A DNA stretch of 64,000 nt from Euglena gracilis (Eukaryota > Euglenida > Euglenophyceae > Euglenales): assembly GCA_039621445.1 (NCBI GenBank), contig CP154956.1, positions 63,752,257 to 63,816,256 on the forward strand. The letters are read 5' to 3'. A model generated the notes under the pieces. That model saw only the letters and a program-made list of their open reading frames with translations. It was not told the origin of the DNA and searched no databases. Positions 11,346 through 24,900 of the stretch are shown here, piece after piece. Made by a program: the position numbers and the translations under genes. Each line of letters begins with the position of its first letter. Within the stretch, counting starts at the first letter, position 1.

Positions 11346-11779
11346 ATCCCTTCCATGTTGGCAATAGACTTGGAGGGATAAGACCCTTTTTTTGTGCAAA
11401 TTTTGACTTATATTGAAAATTCAATGGGGAGAGGCGCACTTTTGTCAAAATTGGCCCAAAATGGACATTTTCCCCCAATTTTTTTGCATATTCACCCCCG
11501 ATTGAGGGGTTCTGGAGCCATTTGGGTGGGTTTTGACTGGTGTTGAGGTGATTTAGACAAAAAAATTTTCCCAGGGGGGGGGGCTTAACCCCAGGGGGGG
11601 GGCTTTTGACCCGTTAGTACATTAGAGTGGGTAGTCGGCCGACTAGTCGGCCTACTACTCAATTGTTCCGCCTACTAGTCGGCCGACCAATTAGTCGGCG
11701 ACTCTACCCAATTGGTCGGCCGACTAGTCGGCCGACTACCCACTACCCCCCCCCAGTCTACCGTTTGGCACTGAAGCCC

Positions 11780-12780
11780 TTGGAACGCCCCATCTGCCGG
11801 TATTTTGATTTCCCCGCAACTCCCCACCTGGCCCGAGATACGGCCGTTTTCGGCCCGGATGGCCGTCTTGTACACTTTTTCCACTGTCCGACTTAGCCGT
11901 CTTCGGCCAAAAAAAGTCGAAAAAAATCGAAATTTTTTTTGCCCAAAACGATGTTTTGGGCCTCCCGGACCCGGAAAAACTGTTTTTGAGCCGAAAACGA
12001 GCGTTTTTCGACCCGCTGTTTGGGCCGCCAACCCATTGACTTTGGGTCAAACCCGGGTCAAAAAACAATTTTTGAAACCCCCACCTGGATAATATTTCTC
12101 GTTTCTAACCTAATGGGATATGTTTTGTTGCAAACTTGCTAAATTTGGGGTATAGGGAATGTTTTATGGTGCCGCTTTATGGCATCTAATGGGCACAGAG
12201 GTGACATGAAGGTGGGGGGAGAGGTAAAGGTGGCGGTGTGTGAAAATTGAAGGTTAGATTCTCGGGTCACGGGGGGGGGTCACGGGGGGACGGGGGCCAC
12301 CCCCTCAAAAATGACACATGGTTCCACAACCCCACCGGCAGCACATCAGCTTGACATTGCTAAACAGCCACGATAGTTTTGCCGAATCAACATCCATACC
12401 CTCATCCACCCCTAAAAGTGCAAAATGGCCAAATTTTTTGGGGCATTCTACCCCTCAAAGACCATTTTTTTTCCCCGCACCTAAGGCCAAGGTTGACGGC
12501 TTTTTTTTGAAACAAAGAAAGCATGTTTTTTTTTAAAAGTATGTTTTTTTAAAAACATATTTTTGTATAAAAAAAACGTCATGGAGGGTTTGGGGGAAAT
12601 TTTTTTGCAATGGTTTTTTTGGAAAAAAGTTCATTTTTTATCTCTGCGGCATTCATTTTTTGTCTTTTTTGGGGGTTGAAAGCATGATTTTTTGCACCAG
12701 AAAACACAGATTTGGAAATACTTTCACACATAAAAAAACTTTAGAGGGGGTATTCCCCCCGTGACCCCCCCTTGTTTTAC
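11780..12780. other. Intergenic or 5' intron stretch, no gene recognised
   Basis: 11780-12070 is a repeat arm related to 6770-7200. 12240-12300 has G-run repeats, and 12480-12660 has A/T runs. A pyrimidine-rich tract ends at the acceptor before the first DAHP synthase-like exon at 12791. Confidence 0.4.
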
Positions 12781-12790
12781 TTGCCTTCAG

Positions 12791-12952
12791 GCAAGATGAC
12801 AGATTCTGTTGCACTTGACGATGTTCGTATTCAATGCATTCAACCTTTGGTGCCTCCATCTTGTGTGATGGATGTATTACCACTTGAAGAAAGAGATGTT
12901 GAATTCATTTCTGATGCAAGAGTGCAACTCTCTAGGATTTTGCTCACAGTTG
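12791..12952 (+). CDS. DAHP synthase-like gene, exon 1
   Basis: The exon opens after a good acceptor (TTTTACTTGCCTTCAG), with the first in-frame ATG at 12796. It encodes 52 residues starting [20 protein letters not shown], matching the AroG N-terminus (LRIKEIKELLPP) through to SRILLTV. The donor is taken as GTTG|GCATTC, a GC donor, because joining to GAAG|ACGATC gives SRILLTVDDRIIV at exactly the AroG length. The alternative donor ACA|GTTGGC does not keep frame with any nearby acceptor I could find. Confidence 0.7.
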
Positions 12953-15900
12953 GCATTCCAATTTTGTTTAAGGAACACGTTGACCCTTTTGAGGACATTG
13001 AGGTTGGAAAACCTTTACCTCAGCTGCACCTCACCTCAACCTCGATTTCTCAATCCAGCCTGCTTGGGACAATTTTGAAACAAAGAGAGGCAAATTACCT
13101 TGAATTCAAAAAAAATTAGCAATTGGGCACTCATCTCAAGTTTTATGATCGCAATCCCACATATTTTTCTCGTTTCAAACCCACATGCGTTTGCACATTG
13201 GCACAAACTTACCGAACTTGCCTTTGAGGAGGGTTTTACAAGATGCGATTTTTTTTCCAATTGATGCTTTTTGTGAATGGGGGGTCCGGGGTCTAGACTA
13301 CTCTGTCGAGTTCCGAAATCAACCAGACAAGGGGGACCCCCAACACCAAACTGCGCCAAACTTGAAAGTGAATTCTGCCAAAAGGATATCAATTAATATG
13401 TTTTCAGTCCTCAAAAGAGGAACCAAAAGAGCTTTCTGAAACAAGGTTTGTCCAAAAATAAAGAAAATTAAAGAAAAGTTGTGCCAACTGTGATTTCAAA
13501 TGGCGAAGACGATCGAATCATTGTGTTTTCGGGGCCTGATTGTGTTCATGATAAAAATGGAGCAATGGCTTATGCAAACATGCTTCTGAAGGTCAAAGAG
13601 GTTTGTCCTCGACACTTAATTGTCCCGTCCGTTCAATTAGGAATCCCCTCAACAATGGAGGTTCGGCAGCCACCCCCCCCCCCCGGTGGTCGGACCCCCT
13701 CAGCACGGCATGCCGAACCATACCAATGAATTTTCCTTTGGGAAATTCTGGCAGTCCTCCCCCCCCCCCCCGGGGGGCACATGGCGGTAGACTGGGGGGG
13801 AGGGGGGTAGTGGGTAGTCGGCCGACTAATGGTCGGTAGCCAATCGGCGAGACGGGGGGGGGGGGGGTTAGTTGATTAGTTGATTAGTCGAAATACCCAC
13901 TCTAATGTACTAACGGGTCAAAACCGCCGACTTTTAAGCCCCCCCCATGAACAAAATCCCATGCAAACTAGCCGGTGGCTAGTCGGTGGTCATAAAAATG
14001 GTCTTCGGCGGGCCCAAATCACCAGGAAATGGTCCGGGTGGGTCCAAATAAGTGCGTTACACCAACATAAACACCCTCAGATGTAAATCTTTGGTTGGTG
14101 GGGGGTCGGTGTGCCCTTGATGGGGGTCCGGAAGGGTAAAAAATCAATGATGAAACAGGGATTACATGAAAATCCTTTAGAAATGCAAGCATTCTGCATT
14201 ACGAGGGGCAGAAAGCTCCCCCTCCACCCCCACCCGAGCCTCATGTAACAAAATCCCTTCTGTTGGCAACATACTTGGGGGCTAAGTCCTTTTGTGGCTC
14301 ACTTTGGCATGGCGCGGGGGGGGGTCCGCCCCCCCGTACCCCCCCTCTACTACAAAAAAGGGGTGGCGGACGCCGGTTCTGTCCTAAACCCGGCGTCCGG
14401 GGACGCCGGGTTCAGGACAGAACCGGCGTCCGCCACCCCTTGTTTAAAGCGGCGTTTTAGAGACGCCGGGTTCAGGACAGAACCGGCGTTCACCCCCTTC
14501 GGGCCAGGGAGCACTTAGAAGTACGTTCACTAGCGTTCCCCTTTAGTCCCATGGGGGAACAGCCAAAACGTCCCAAAGCAGATTCTGAAAAAAAAACCAG
14601 AGGATTCAATCATAAAATCTCTGAAACTCTAAAAAAGCCATGGGGGTTCCCGCCGTATTCCCCAACCGTATTTCTGACAGAAAAAAACCCAGCAGGTCCA
14701 GCCAAAATTTCCCAACCGTGATAATAAACCCAGCGAGGTCCAACCACAGTTTCCCCTCCGTATGTCTGAAACAACCCAGGGGGTCCAGCCAACATTTACC
14801 AGCCGCAATTCTGAAAAACGAGCGGGGGGTTCCAGTTAGCATTTAACAACCGTATTTCTAAAAAACCCAGGGGGGTCCAGCCAACATTTCCCAACCGTAA
14901 TTCTAAGAAAAAACCCAGGGATGGGCAGTCAACATTAAACCGAATTTTTGAAATAACCCAGGGCAGGTCCAGCCAAAATTTCCCTGCCGTATGTCTGAAA
15001 AAACCCAGGGGGGGTCCACCCAAAATTCCCAACCGTACTTCTGAAAAAATCCAGTGGGGTCCAGCCAAAATTTCTGTAATGTGTCTCCTTGCCGGCAATA
15101 TGTTTTGCCCTGTATTCAGTGCAGCTGTAGCAACCTGTATGCCTAGCAATCCCCCCCCACCTCAGAAACTGCAAAACGCTTGCCGTCAGTCATCCATGGT
15201 ATTTTGCACTCAGCAATTGTGCCTTTTATCCCCTTTCATCCAAGGAGATTTTTGTTTCCGGGATCACATTGGCACACTTTTTTACACAAAATACAGTCCC
15301 AAACCGGACGCCGGGTTTTGGACAGAACCGGCGTTCCTAACGCCGGGTTTTAGGACAGAACCGGCGTCCGGAAAACCCATGGGGGGGGACGCCGGTTCTG
15401 TCCTGAACCCGGCGTCTCAAACGCCGGTTTAAATAACAAAATCCCTTCCATGTTGGCAACATACTTGGAGGGCTAAGTCCTTTTTTTTGCGAAATTCCCT
15501 TTTCTGATGTATTTTGGGGCCGTTACATGGAAAATACAATGGGGAGAGGTGTTCTTTTGCCAAAAGTGGCCCAAAATGGACATTTCCCCCCATGTTTTTG
15601 CATATTCACTCCCAATTGAAGGGTTCTGGAGCCATTTGGGTGGGGTTTGACTGGTGTTGAGGTGATTTGGACAAAAAAATTTTTCAAGGGGGGCTTAAAA
15701 GTCGGCGATACTGACCTGTCAGTACATTAGAGTGGGTAGTCGGCCGACTGCCCACTACCCCACCCACTACCCCCCCCCACCCCGTCTCGCCGACCAGCTA
15801 CCAACCAGGCCCAGTCGGCCGACCAATTGGGCAGTCGGCCGACTACCCACTACCCCCCCCCCCCAGTCTACCGTCTGGCACTCCCCTGGGGGACTTACCC

Positions 15901-18900
15901 CCTCGGCACAGCAAAATGGGGACCTTTTCAAATGCTAATGGTGCCTGCCCTGAAATTTGTGTTCACGTTCAGCGCCTACCCTGAAATACGTGTTCAGGTT
16001 TGGCCTCTGCCCTGAAATTTGTGTTCATGAAGAAGGAAACGGGGTTTACAGCCGGGACCCAGAGATATTGAAACTTTCGGACAAACAATTGAAACTTTTG
16101 GACAAAATTGTTGAAACTTTTGGACAAAGAAATTGAAACTTTTGGACAAAGTTATTTAAAAACGTGTTCAGCCCGCCAAATGCCTGCCCTGAAATTCGTG
16201 GTCATGAACACGTTTTCCATGAGGGCATTAGTGGCAATGACACGTTTTCCATTAAGGCATCTGTGGCACTGACACGTTTTCCATTAGGGCATCTGTGGCC
16301 AGGCACGTTTTCCATTAGGACATCTATGGCAACCCTGAGCAAGAAGCAAAAATCGCTATCATGAAAAATCGGCGAGCGGTTGAGAGGCCGAGGTGGTCCT
16401 CAACGAGTGAGGCGGGTTGGGGGCACTCTACAACACAACAGAAGGCTAGACGTTGCCTTGGAGCACTCCGACACGGAATGGCGGACATCACGGAAGACGA
16501 CACGCTTTACACAAAAAAGAGCCATACTTTGGTGGCCGCCGCAAATCTTGGCAATGAAAATGATATGCCCAACCGCAGGCGTCACACACAACTTTGTTCA
16601 GCTCGACACAATTTGGATTTTTGGAATGGCAACACCACAAAAACCACATTTCTCCTGTTTTATAGGCAGTCGGGACACAGCACGAGGCACAGGGGGTTGG
16701 TCAGGGGAGGGAACTGTCGCCAGGGTCGTTGTTTTGCAGAATGCCCGAGCGACGGCATTCACGTATGTATGAAAAGAGGTTGCCGAACGATTCCCTGAAA
16801 CGAACAAAGTTCCCGACTGCTGCTCACGTTGAGCCACACATTGTTCAATGACGCTCGCCTCATCGAACAACAGGCTGGGTTCCAGCTCCCATCCCGTCCA
16901 GGCAACAAAGAAAGCATCCAGCTCAGGATAGAGGCTTGCGGATGTTGGCACAGTCTGGCTAACTCCAAACAGTTGGCAACAGCAGCAAGCTCTGCACCTA
17001 TGGAGCCAGACTTTTTCTTCGTGTTGCCCTGTGCCAGCAAGGTGCCATGAAGGGGGTCAACCTTCGGCTTCTTGGCATCTTGCTGGTATACCGCGAGAGC
17101 AGCCAGGAACAGTTCCGTCCTAGGGGGAGGTGGCAAAAGGCCATTCACAAAGTTTGCCGTGCGTTTAGCCATAGTGGGAGGGCTGCGAAAAAGGGGGGGG
17201 GGTGACACGTTTTCCATGAGGGCATCTGTGGCAATGACACATTTTCCATTAAGGCATCTGTGGTCAGGCACGTTTTCCATTAGGGCACCTTTTTTTCGGT
17301 CCGATTTTCACATTTTCACGTTTTTGACCCCTTGCGTGAATCATGACCACGAATTTCAGGGCAGGCATTTGGCGGGCTCTGAACACGTTTTTAAACAAAT
17401 TGTGGCTGAGCCCAGATTTCAGCCTGAAAACGTGTTCAGGGGGCCCCCTTCGGGGGCCCCCTGGCTGAACACGTCTTCAGGCTGAGATCTGGGCTCAGCC
17501 ACAATTTGTGTGTAGAAACTTTTGGACAGGGTAATTGCAACTTTTGGACAAAGTTGTTGAAACTTTTGGACAAGGTAATTGAAACTGCCAAAAAAAATTT
17601 TGGTAGGGTGTTTTTGTTCCCGATGAGATTTTTGTTGGGATCCCCTGAATCTGCTTTTCAGGGTTGCCTACATTTGGATTTTGACCTTTGTCTGAGGAAG
17701 TCCTCAAATCTTGTATTGTGTTCAAAGTGTAATCCCACGCCTTCGGACGCTGGTCAGTTTGGTTCACCAGAAGAAACGACGCATACCGTCCAATTTTGAC
17801 GACAATCACACCAGTCCTTCTCCAAATAAAAAAAATGAACGCGCAGTTCCAAGAGGCCACCGCCGACAAAGGGGGAAAAACCAATGCCCTCTCAGAAACC
17901 CATCAATTTGCGTTTGCAATCAACGTTTGCAAAGGGGCAAGTTTTGGTGAGTTTGGACCCTCACCATCCCCCCGATCTTGTCCCCCCCTTCCGCCCAGCC
18001 AGATTCCGGGCCAGGGTTTGCCAAAGAAATTTGCCCCCCCCCCCCGATCTTGTCGACTTTTCCCATGCACGGGCCAGTGTCAGAGATTGGGGGTAAGGGG
18101 GTCACATTAAACACCCGCCGGTGGATGTGCTTATTTTTTTTCTGAGTTTCAATTACCTTGTCCAAAAATTTCAAAAATTTTGTCCAGAAGTTTCATTAAT
18201 TTTGTCCAAATAGTGTCAATAACCCTGTCCACTCACTGTAATCACGATTTCCGGTCGGAGAACCGGAGGACGCCCCCGTTTTCGCAGTGATAACCCGTTT
18301 TTGCTTATTGAAACGGGAGGGTGCCTGCAAGTTTGTACCATGCCCTAGGTCCTGGGGGGTACGTACCCCCCAGTACCTGCTTGCACCTGTACAGGTACAC
18401 GCAGGTCCTGGGGGGTACGTATCAGGTACGTACCCCCCAGTACCTATCGTGTACCTGCTTGTACCAGTTTTTTTTCCTTTTCACAAAAAACCTTCCCAAA
18501 AGAGCCTGTTGGAAAGTTTGGCCACTTTTCCTGTGGTGGTGGAGAATGGAAACCGTTTTCAACCCAAGTACTCATCCGCAGTTGGCAAATTTCAAGCTGT
18601 TATTTCAAACCTCGGCCGGATGGCATTTTTAATTTTTTTTTCGGCAGACCCCCGCGCACCCCTCCCCCCCCCCTCCGGGAGTGCCAGACGGTTGACTGGG
18701 GGGGGGGTGCAGTGGGTAGTCGGCCAACCAGTCGGCCGACTACCCACTCTAATGTACTGACAGGTCAGTATCGCCGACTTTTAAGCCCCCCCTTGAAAAA
18801 ATTTTTTTGTCCAAATCACCTCAACGCCAGTCAAAACCCACCCAAATGGCTCCAGAACCCCCCAATCGGGGGTGAACATGCAAAAACATGGGGGGAAATG

Positions 18901-21900
18901 TCCATTTTGGGCCACTTTTGGCAAAAGAACACCTCTCCCCATTGGATTTTCAATATAATGTCAAAATTTCGCACAAAAAGAACTTAGCCCTCCAAGTATG
19001 TTGCCAACATGGAAGGGATTTTGTTATTTGAGGGAGAGGTAGCAGCCTGGCCGTGGGGGGGATTCTGGGGGGGGGTACGTCCCTGGCAGGGATTTTTTTA
19101 AGTTTGGACCCCCGGGGGGGGGAGGGGGGGGGTAGGGTGGGTGGGTCCGCCAGACCCCCTCCCCCCCCCCCGGGGGGGGGGGGGGCCCCCCGCGGTGGGG
19201 GGGGGTATACTTTTCGGCGCCGCAGGCGCCGAAAAAATTCTATTTTTAGCACTTTTCGCGATTTTTCGGCCATTTTTTGTGGGTCCCCCCCCCCCCCTCC
19301 CCCCCCCCCGGGGGGCCCCCCCCCAGGGAGGTGGGGGGGGTGGGGGCGACTCCCCACTCCCCACTCCGGTCTTAAAAAAACCCCTGGTCCCTGGTACAAG
19401 GCGCGTACAGGTACATGCAGGTACACAACAAAAGGACTTGGTAACACAAGGGATTTTGTTATTTTGGGACCCTCCAACAATTGAGCAACAAAAGGGCTTT
19501 GCCCCCCAAAAAAGACTTGGAAACACAAGGCATTTGCCCCCCCAAAATGACTTGGAAACACAAGGGATTTTTTTTATTTTGGGGCCCTTGAACAGTTGAG
19601 CAACAAAAGGGATTTGCCCCCCAAAACGACTTGGAAACACAAGGGATTTTGTTATTTTGGGGCCCTCCAACAATTGAGCAACAAAAGGGCTTTGCCCCCC
19701 AAAAAAGACTTGAAAACACAAGGCATTTGCCCCCCCCAAAATGACTTGGAAACACAAGGGATTTTGTTATTTTGGGGCCCTCGAACAGTTGAGCAACAAA
19801 AGGAATTTGCCCCCCAAAATGACTTGGAAACACAAGGAATTTTGTTATTTTGGGGCCCTCCAACAATTGAGCAACAAAAGGGATTTGCCCCCCAAAAGGA
19901 CTTGGAAACATAAGGGATTTTGTTATTTTGGGGCCCTCCAACAGTTGAGCAACAAAAGGGATTTGCCCCCCAAAAAAGACTTGAAAACACAACGGATTTG
20001 CCCACCAAAATGACTTGGAAACACCAGGGATTTGATTGTTTTTAGGCCCTCCCACAGTTGAGCAACAAAAGGGATTTGCCGGGATTTGCCCCTCAAAATG
20101 ATTTGGAAACACAAGGGATTTGCCGATCTGTATGTACGCTCTAGGACCTTTGTGGGGGGTACGTACCCCCCCCCCCCAGGACCTGCGTGTGCCCCCCCAG
20201 GACCTACGTGTACCCCCCTAGGACCTGCGTAGGTACAACAGGTACTGGGGGGGTACGTACCTATTTAGACATAGGCCCCTGTGGGTGGAGGGTGGGAGTG
20301 GCCCCCCCATCCTGTTGGGGGGTTTCCCCACATCCTGTTGGGGTGGGGGTGCTCTCAATATGTACAATGGGGAGCATAACGGGGGGGGCATGGATCCACT
20401 ATGCGTGCCTTCATAAACCCACTTTGCCGGGCAGCCATTCTCAATTATGGGGGGGGTCCAATTTTTTTGCTTACCATCCGTCCTGAGGGATGTGCTTTAA
20501 CACGACGAATCTGAAACCAGATGACAAAAAATGGCAATTCCAATCAGGGTTTTTTTTAAGTCTTGGACCAGGGGGGGGGAAATGCAACTTGCATAATTTG
20601 CATTTTTTTTGCAACATCAGGTTTTCCCGAAATTTGCATTTTTTGCATTTTTTTGCATTTTTTTGTATAAAATATTTTGTCCTGGAAAATTTTTTTGTAG
20701 TTGGTTGCGGTATGTTTGGATTTTTTTGCATTTTTTTTGCGTTTTTTTGCATAAAATATTTTGCCCTGGAAAATTTTTTTGATTTTAGGTAGCAAAGCTC
20801 TGTCATATTCCAGCTTTTTCTCAAGGTTTTCATGCAAGTTGCATTTTTTTTGCATTTTTTTTGCATTTTTTTGACTTGCATAATTTGAAGGGCCAAGTTG
20901 CATTTCCCTGCTTGGACCCTGGCCCCCATTATTGACCTCCGCCCATAATTGAGAAAGGGGTCCCGGTGGAACTATTTTATGGGGTGAGGTGGTTAAGAAA
21001 CAGCGCATGGGGGCCCAGGCACATAAAGGGGTCCCGCGGGACCCCCCTGTCGAGTTGCGAACTCAACCGGACCGGTCGAGTTCGGGGGGGGGGGAGGGGG
21101 TGTCCGGGGTCTGGACTAACAAAAACAAGGGGGGAGCCCAGGCACCGGGGGGGGGGGGTGGTCTCGCAGAACCCCCCCTGTCGAGGTCCGAACTCAACCA
21201 GACAAGGGGGGGGGGGTTGGCACCCGAATTCGACAGCCTAGCCTCCATTTGGGAGTGGTCAGTGATACACTTCATGGGTTTTCTGGACCACAGCAACTTT
21301 TGCAAAGGAACGAACCGTATTTTGGTGGCCACCTGGCAACGAAAGTGGCGGGAGGTGTCACGAAGCACCTTGTTCATTTCCACACAAGATGGTTTTTTTG
21401 GGGATCAACACCCCACAGAATGCACATTTTTCTTCTTTTGGGGGAAAGGGGGTGAGGGAGTGGGATAGGGAGGCAGCAACCTCCCATGAGGAGGAGACAG
21501 CAGCGGAGCATTGTTCGGCAGGCAGGAAAAACAAGGGAACAACGGAATGGTCCTGATTTACAACAGCGTGCTCTGCAGACGGTGGAGCACAAAAGTTCCC
21601 CCATGCCGACCACCGCTCAACGTTCCATGCTATTGCCTCGTCATTCCATTTTTTTTTGTTGGGTTGTCCTTGTACGACAAAGGTGCCATGGAGGGGTCTC
21701 TTTCCTTTTTGGCATCCTTGATGTCCACAGCGAGGAAATCATCTGTCCGGGGAGGGGGTGGTACCAGTGTATCGACCAAGTTTGTCGTCCGTTTCGAAGA
21801 AGCTGTATACAAAAGAGAGGAAACTCTCCACGCCGGTTTTGAAGGACATTTTTTTTGGCTTTCAGGGAAAAAATGCACTGTGCCAAAACCTGAGCACAAA

Positions 21901-24900
21901 TGTCAGGGCAGGCGCCGAGGCTGAACACGAATTTCAGGGCAGGCGCTAAAAAAGTGCGCCAAAAAACAGAAAAACGTCGCGCACACATTGAACACGAATT
22001 TCAGGGCAGGTGCGGGGCAGGCTTTGAACACGGTTTTAGAGAATCGTGCCCGAGCCCAGCGTTCAGCCTGAAAGCAGGGTCACAGGGCCCTTCGTCTGAA
22101 CGCTGGGATCAGGCACGGTTTTTTAAGTTGAAACTGTTTCACAGAGTCACGGGTACCCCAATGTAAACAATTTTATTCCAGCCGGATGCCCACTTGCCAT
22201 TTTTGGGCGTTTTCAAGCGTTCACGGCAGAGCTGGCTTTTTTTTTAAAAAAGCGACAGCGGCTTTTTTTATTAAAAAAAAAGCAAAAAAAAACACATTTT
22301 TTTTAAAAAAGACGAGACACCAGCAACGCAAGGTCCCAAAAAAACCACACACACACACACGCCCCCCCTTTCCCTCACTTTTGAAATGACTTTTGATCCA
22401 TCTTTGGCTACAGCCGGTTTCAAAAGCAATGACGGTCATTCGCTTTCGTCATCACTGGGGGGGAAGGTGAGCCAGATGGGTTCAAAGCGCAAAATAGGAA
22501 GGTCATCTTGCCAGCCTTCTCAAACCCCAAATTTGTCCCCTTTTGACCACAAACATGACCCGTCATGGAAAAATTGCACTCCAGATTTTGCCGTGGATGC
22601 CAAACAACCTGAAGGATGCAACCCCAATCAAGGTTGGGTTTTGGGTTTTGGGTCCCCCCCCAAAATTTTGTTTTTTTGGGTACCCCCCCCAAAAACACCA
22701 AAAATTTGTATTTTTGGGACCCCTCTTTGAAAAAATTTTCCCCTAACCCCTAACCACCTGAAAACGGCCAATTTTGGCCAAGGAAAGCCATTTTTCAAAA
22801 TTTTCTGCGCCTGCGGCGCGAAAAAGTATCTCTCACCCCCCTCTGGCCCCCGGGGGGGGGGTCCGGCCGGACCCACCCCAACCCCCCCCCGGGGATGCGG
22901 CCTTAAATAATTCCTGGGGCTACAGCCGGAATCGAACCACCGACCCCCCGCGTGCAAAGCAGGATTCCTGTCCAACACGTCCAAAAGGATGGAAGCGCAC
23001 CGGGGGGGGGGGGGCAGTGCTTATACAAGGCCGGTGTTTGTACAGGGGGGGGGAGAAGGAATGGTACAACAAAATTGTGGATTCTGATAAGGGGTGATCG
23101 TTGGAATCCAGACTATTATTTTTGGAGGGAAAAGCATGCCCTCCAGAATTGTGGCCTCTCATTGGGGGGGCAGGGGGGTGTGATCATTGTAAACCCTCCC
23201 CCCAAATAATCCCCCCCCCCAAATAATACCCCCCCTCCCCTCGGGGTACGACTTCGGCCAAAAGCCCGGATTTTTGACCTGAAAATGTAGGTAAAAATCA
23301 CAATCTCTGACAATAAATTACGAAGAAAAATCGATTTTTCTGGATCATCTGGCCTCCAAAAATGCTAAATTTCATGAGAAAGTACAAAAAACTGATCCCA
23401 AAGGGGGGTTTTGGCACTATTTTTGCTCCTACGGAACATGTCTCGAACAGAAAATTGCATTTTGGGGCATTTTGAAAGGCCTTGTGGCCCCAAAAAATTT
23501 CAGGATCCAAAATTGTACTAACTAAACTAACTGGACTAACTGGGTGGGGGATGGTCTGACTATTGAAAAATAAACCGCCAGAAAGCGTTTCAAGCAGGCG
23601 GGGAGTGTTCAGGACAACTCTGAGCGGCAGCCCCTTCGTGATTTTGCGGATGTCGACCATTGTTTCCCGTGGTTTTCTCTCATCGTCAATGGAGACCCAA
23701 AAATTTTATTTTTGGGTACCCCCCAAAAATTTTGGGCCGATTTTGGGACCCCCCCAAAAATACAAAAACAAAACCCAACCTTGCCCCAATGTGCAAAGGA
23801 ATGGAGCCCAGGCACCGGACGTCCCGCGGGACCCCTTGTCGAGTTGCAAACTCAACCGGACGGTCGAGTTTGAGGGGGGGAGGGGGGTCCGGGGTTTGGA
23901 CTGGTCATGCACAGGGGGGGGGGGCTCGCAGGACCCCCTGTCGAGGTCCGAACTCAACCAGACAAGGGGGGGTTTGGGACCCGAACTCGACTGCCTGCCC
24001 CCTGATGTCGGAAGTCCTTAAATTTGTCCCCCTTGCCACCAATGATTGAACACAGATGGGCGAAATGGTTTGACCGTGTCAAAGAAAAAAAAGTTTGAGA
24101 GCAAAAGAGGCTTCCCCGTTATTTTCAACAAACGTGCGTGCGGTGTTTATTTGCCCCGGAGACGAACTTGAATCTGCAAACCTGGGGTCCAAAATGTTGG
24201 CCAAAAGGAAAAAGGGACATTTCAATGCCTCTTTGCTTCTTCGGACAACCTCTTTGTATCCACCCCCAACTGGTGCCATCATCCTCCTATTTGACCCTCC
24301 CCCTATTTGGCTAATTGGCCTCCGGGACAAGACCGACCAATTTTGGCAAGTCCTCAAAAGGGCTCAAAAAACCTCCAAAAACGTCCATTTCGAAAATTTT
24401 AAAATTTGCCGGATAAGAAAAAGTCATGATCAATCCAAATATGCACAAAAAATGATCAATATTGCACAGGTAAAAAATTAGGGGGGTAGGGGTCCTCGAG
24501 CCCCCCCTCCTAATTGTCCCCCCCCCCCCGCTAATTGGCCAGTTGGGGGTCCGAAGGAGCCCAGCCATTAGCCAAATAGAGGGGGGGGTGAGGGTACCAC
24601 AGCGCTCGTTGAGGAGTCAAGGCAGAAAACTGCCCTTGCTTCTCCTTTGCAAATTTGGTCCATCTATATCACCCCTTTGTTTAAAGCGGCGTTTTAGAGA
24701 CGCCGGGTTCACGACAGAACCGGCGTTCCCAACCTTCGGTCAAAGGACACTCCCAGGGGACAACTTCGTAACACAAGGGATTTTGTTATTTTGGGCCCCT
24801 CGAACTTGAGCAACAAAAGGGATTTGCTCCCCAAAACGGGTATACTGTAAATTGGGGCATTGAACAGTTCAACTTGGAAACACAAAGGATTTTGTTATTT

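Larger units (their letters stand above)
13784..15882. mobile_element. TIR element, family C, copy 2 (inside DAHP synthase-like intron 2)
   Basis: The ends match copy 1: GCGGTAGACTGG, G run, GTAGTGGGTAGTCGGCCGAC on the left; the inverse plus GTCTGGCACTC on the right. Subterminal ACTAACGGGTCAAAACCGCC lies near 13911, with its diverged inverse near 15708. The middle differs from copy 1 and holds an 80-bp palindrome and a ~55-bp minisatellite. No ORF of interest. Confidence 0.65.

Noticed and set aside
19098-20112. Long - strand frames of up to 219 codons with repeated PFCCS..GG peptides
   Set aside because: The ~78-bp minisatellite period keeps frames open. No start, no domain, and matching frames on the + strand.
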